Assembly: GCA_030697085.1 (NCBI GenBank)
Contig: JAUYQT010000614.1
Location: forward strand, 1 to 10,778
Direction: 5' to 3'
Origin: Azonexus sp.
Lineage (GTDB): Bacteria > Pseudomonadota > Gammaproteobacteria > Burkholderiales > Rhodocyclaceae
Length of the DNA: 10,778 bases
A program made the translations under genes and the position numbers. This document shows positions 8,144 to 10,778 of the stretch, piece by piece. Position 1 is the stretch's first letter; each line of letters begins with the position of its first letter. The notes below the pieces were generated by a model that did no database searches, was not told where the DNA came from, and saw nothing but the letters and a program-made list of their open reading frames with translations.

Positions 8144-8344
8144 GTCTGTCGCATTGGCTTTACCGATGGGGACAAGCCGGGTGAACAACCAGGCAACTTT
8201 CATACAGGGCAGGTGTATTTTGACTATTGAGCTTATAGGGATCGTCGGCGGGATAACGGAAGTGTTGGTCATCTGGATTGCACTTCGTGACAAGGTGCCA
8301 AGCTGTGAGTAGCCCCGGGGAAATAGGGAGGGGGGTGTAACGAA

Positions 8345-9771
<1,427 letters not shown>

Positions 9772-9814
9772 GCTCGGTTCATCAACGGCTCTAAATACTA
9801 TTGCAACTGGCCGA

Positions 9815-9829
9815 CCAGCCGCCGGCTGG
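9815..9829. other. GC-rich hairpin between convergent genes
   Basis: CCAGCC (9815-9820) pairs with GGCTGG (9824-9829) across a 3-nt loop, 43 nt after the mreB stop and 78 nt before the end of the dehydrogenase gene. No T run follows on either strand, so it is at best a rho-independent terminator lacking its U-tract, or a transcript-end stabiliser. The rest of the gap 9772-9906 shows nothing else. Confidence 0.25.
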
Positions 9830-9906
9830 CCGCTCGTGCCAAGCCGCTGCGGTCAACCTGATTTTTGGCGCAAATTCCAACGTTTGCCAGCCGCGCCGCT
9901 GCCGCC

Positions 9907-10778
9907 TCAAAGAATAAAGTGGGTATTGATGAAGCTCGATTTGTTGCCGAGCACGATGGCGTCGAGCAGTTTCTTCGAGGCCTCGGTCTGCTTGGCGGCG
10001 ACCATGGTGCGGATCGAGAAGGCGCGCAGGGCGTCATGGACTGACAGCGTGCCTTCGGCCGAATCCTTGCGACCGACGAAGGGAAAGACATCGGGGCCGC
10101 GCTGGCACTGACAGTTGATATTGACCCGGCAAACCTGGTTGACTAGCGTATCGACCAGCGCCGCGATCTGCTCCGGATTGCTGCCGAAGATGCTGACCTG
10201 CTGGCCGTGATCGGAGGTGATGACGTAATCGAGGGCGGCTTCGATGGTCTCGAACGGCGTCACCGGAATGATCGGCCCGAATTGCTCCTCGCGGTAGAGC
10301 TTCATGCCGGGCAGCACCGGGTAAAGCACGGCGGGATAGAACAGCGTCTCGACCGTGATGCCGCCGCCGGGATTGATCACCTTGGCGCCCTTGGCCACGG
10401 CATCGGCAATGCATTCGTTCATGTAGGTGACCATCGCCATTTCGGGCAGCGGCGTCAGCACGACGCCCGGCTCCCACGGCATGCCGATCGCCAGCTTGCC
10501 GACTTCGGCGCAGAAGCGGCGGATGAACAGTTCGGCAATCGACTGGTGCACCAGAATCATCTTGATCGCCGTGCAGCGCTGGCCGTTGAAGGACAGCGTG
10601 CCGGTGATGCATTCGCGGACGGCCAGCTCGATGTCGGCATCGGGCATGACGATCGCCGCGTTTTTCGCCTCCAGGCCAAGCACGGCGCGCAGCCGGTTGG
10701 TCTTCGGGTGGGCCTTTTTCAACTGGTTGGCGACCGCGCTCGAACCAATCAGGGCGAGCACATTGACCTGGCCGGAAG
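9907..10778 (-). CDS. gapN: GapN-like NADP-dependent aldehyde dehydrogenase (5' end outside window)
   Basis: The C-terminal 290 or so residues of an aldehyde dehydrogenase; the N-terminal coenzyme domain begins outside the window. GapN oxidises glyceraldehyde-3-phosphate directly to 3-phosphoglycerate with NADP, without phosphate, in the cytoplasm. The active-site block reads SFNGQRCTAIK, with the catalytic Cys at complement 10573-10575 and the Arg before it, as in GapN, where it contacts substrate phosphate. A second GapN hallmark, QRGPDVFPF, also carries a phosphate-binding Arg. EEQFGPIIPVTPF matches the general coenzyme-binding EEPFGP motif. The usual ELGGK, whose Glu is the general base, appears here as GLEAK. 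The tail runs about 30 residues beyond the usual end and stops at TAA (complement 9907-9909). The frame stays open to the right edge; the GTG at 10759-10761 is internal, not a start. The family is sure; substrate assignment rests on the two Arg motifs. Confidence 0.85.
   Translation of the reverse strand, partial: SGQVNVLALIGSSAVANQLKKAHPKTNRLRAVLGLEAKNAAIVMPDADIELAVRECITGTLSFNGQRCTAIKMILVHQSIAELFIRRFCAEVGKLAIGMPWEPGVVLTPLPEMAMVTYMNECIADAVAKGAKVINPGGGITVETLFYPAVLYPVLPGMKLYREEQFGPIIPVTPFETIEAALDYVITSDHGQQVSIFGSNPEQIAALVDTLVNQVCRVNINCQCQRGPDVFPFVGRKDSAEGTLSVHDALRAFSIRTMVAAKQTEASKKLLDAIVLGNKSSFINTHFIL

Noticed and set aside
8130..8312. 60-codon plus-strand frame between the PIN and panE remnants
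   Set aside because: It starts within the stem of the terminator candidate, has no Shine-Dalgarno, and shows no family likeness despite a hydrophobic stretch.

Overview
The window reads as chromosomal DNA of a GC-rich (roughly 60%) betaproteobacterium, probably of the Rhodocyclales (Dechloromonas/Azospira-like). This is inferred from codon use, a large CheB/CheR-fused hybrid kinase, a standalone NtrC-type regulator, a proteobacterial MreB and a GapN-like dehydrogenase. No rRNA, tRNA, CRISPR array or intact transposase was seen.

Region by region. (1) Positions 1-4419, minus strand: one uninterrupted frame of 1473 codons running off the left edge. It joins a CheB methylesterase, a CheR methyltransferase, a heptad coiled coil, PAS domains, a histidine kinase and a receiver domain; its only usable start is TTG. 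(2) 4420-5016: non-coding, holding a nested inverted-repeat element (outer arms about 27 bp, inner arms 30 bp) that looks like a REP/MITE-type insertion. (3) 5017-6462, minus: a complete sigma-54 activator of the NtrC family (receiver, AAA+, Fis-type HTH) with no kinase gene directly beside it. (4) 6463-6886: an AT-richer spacer with promoter candidates facing both ways. (5) 6887-8111, plus: a two-gene module, an unrecognised conserved-looking protein followed by a VapC-like PIN-domain protein. The first reading frame is broken by a TGA at codon 26. The second carries signs of a one-base deletion near its start, another near its end, and a nonsense codon. (6) 8345-8660, plus: a collapsed remnant of a ketopantoate-reductase-type gene (panE/apbA) with frame changes and a large internal deletion. 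(7) 8728-9771, plus: a full-length mreB with a strong Shine-Dalgarno but without mreC/mreD beside it. (8) 9907-10778, minus: the C-terminal part of a GapN-like aldehyde dehydrogenase, cut by the right edge.

Functionally the left half is signal transduction: a multidomain sensor kinase and a sigma-54-dependent regulator that might or might not be partners. The middle (about 6.9-8.7 kb) is a decay zone with three damaged genes next to each other. The right half holds two apparently intact housekeeping-type genes in convergent orientation. The most unusual items are the fused methylation/kinase protein, the decayed PIN module with its possible leaderless promoter and stop-start junction, and the orphan mreB next to the panE scar.
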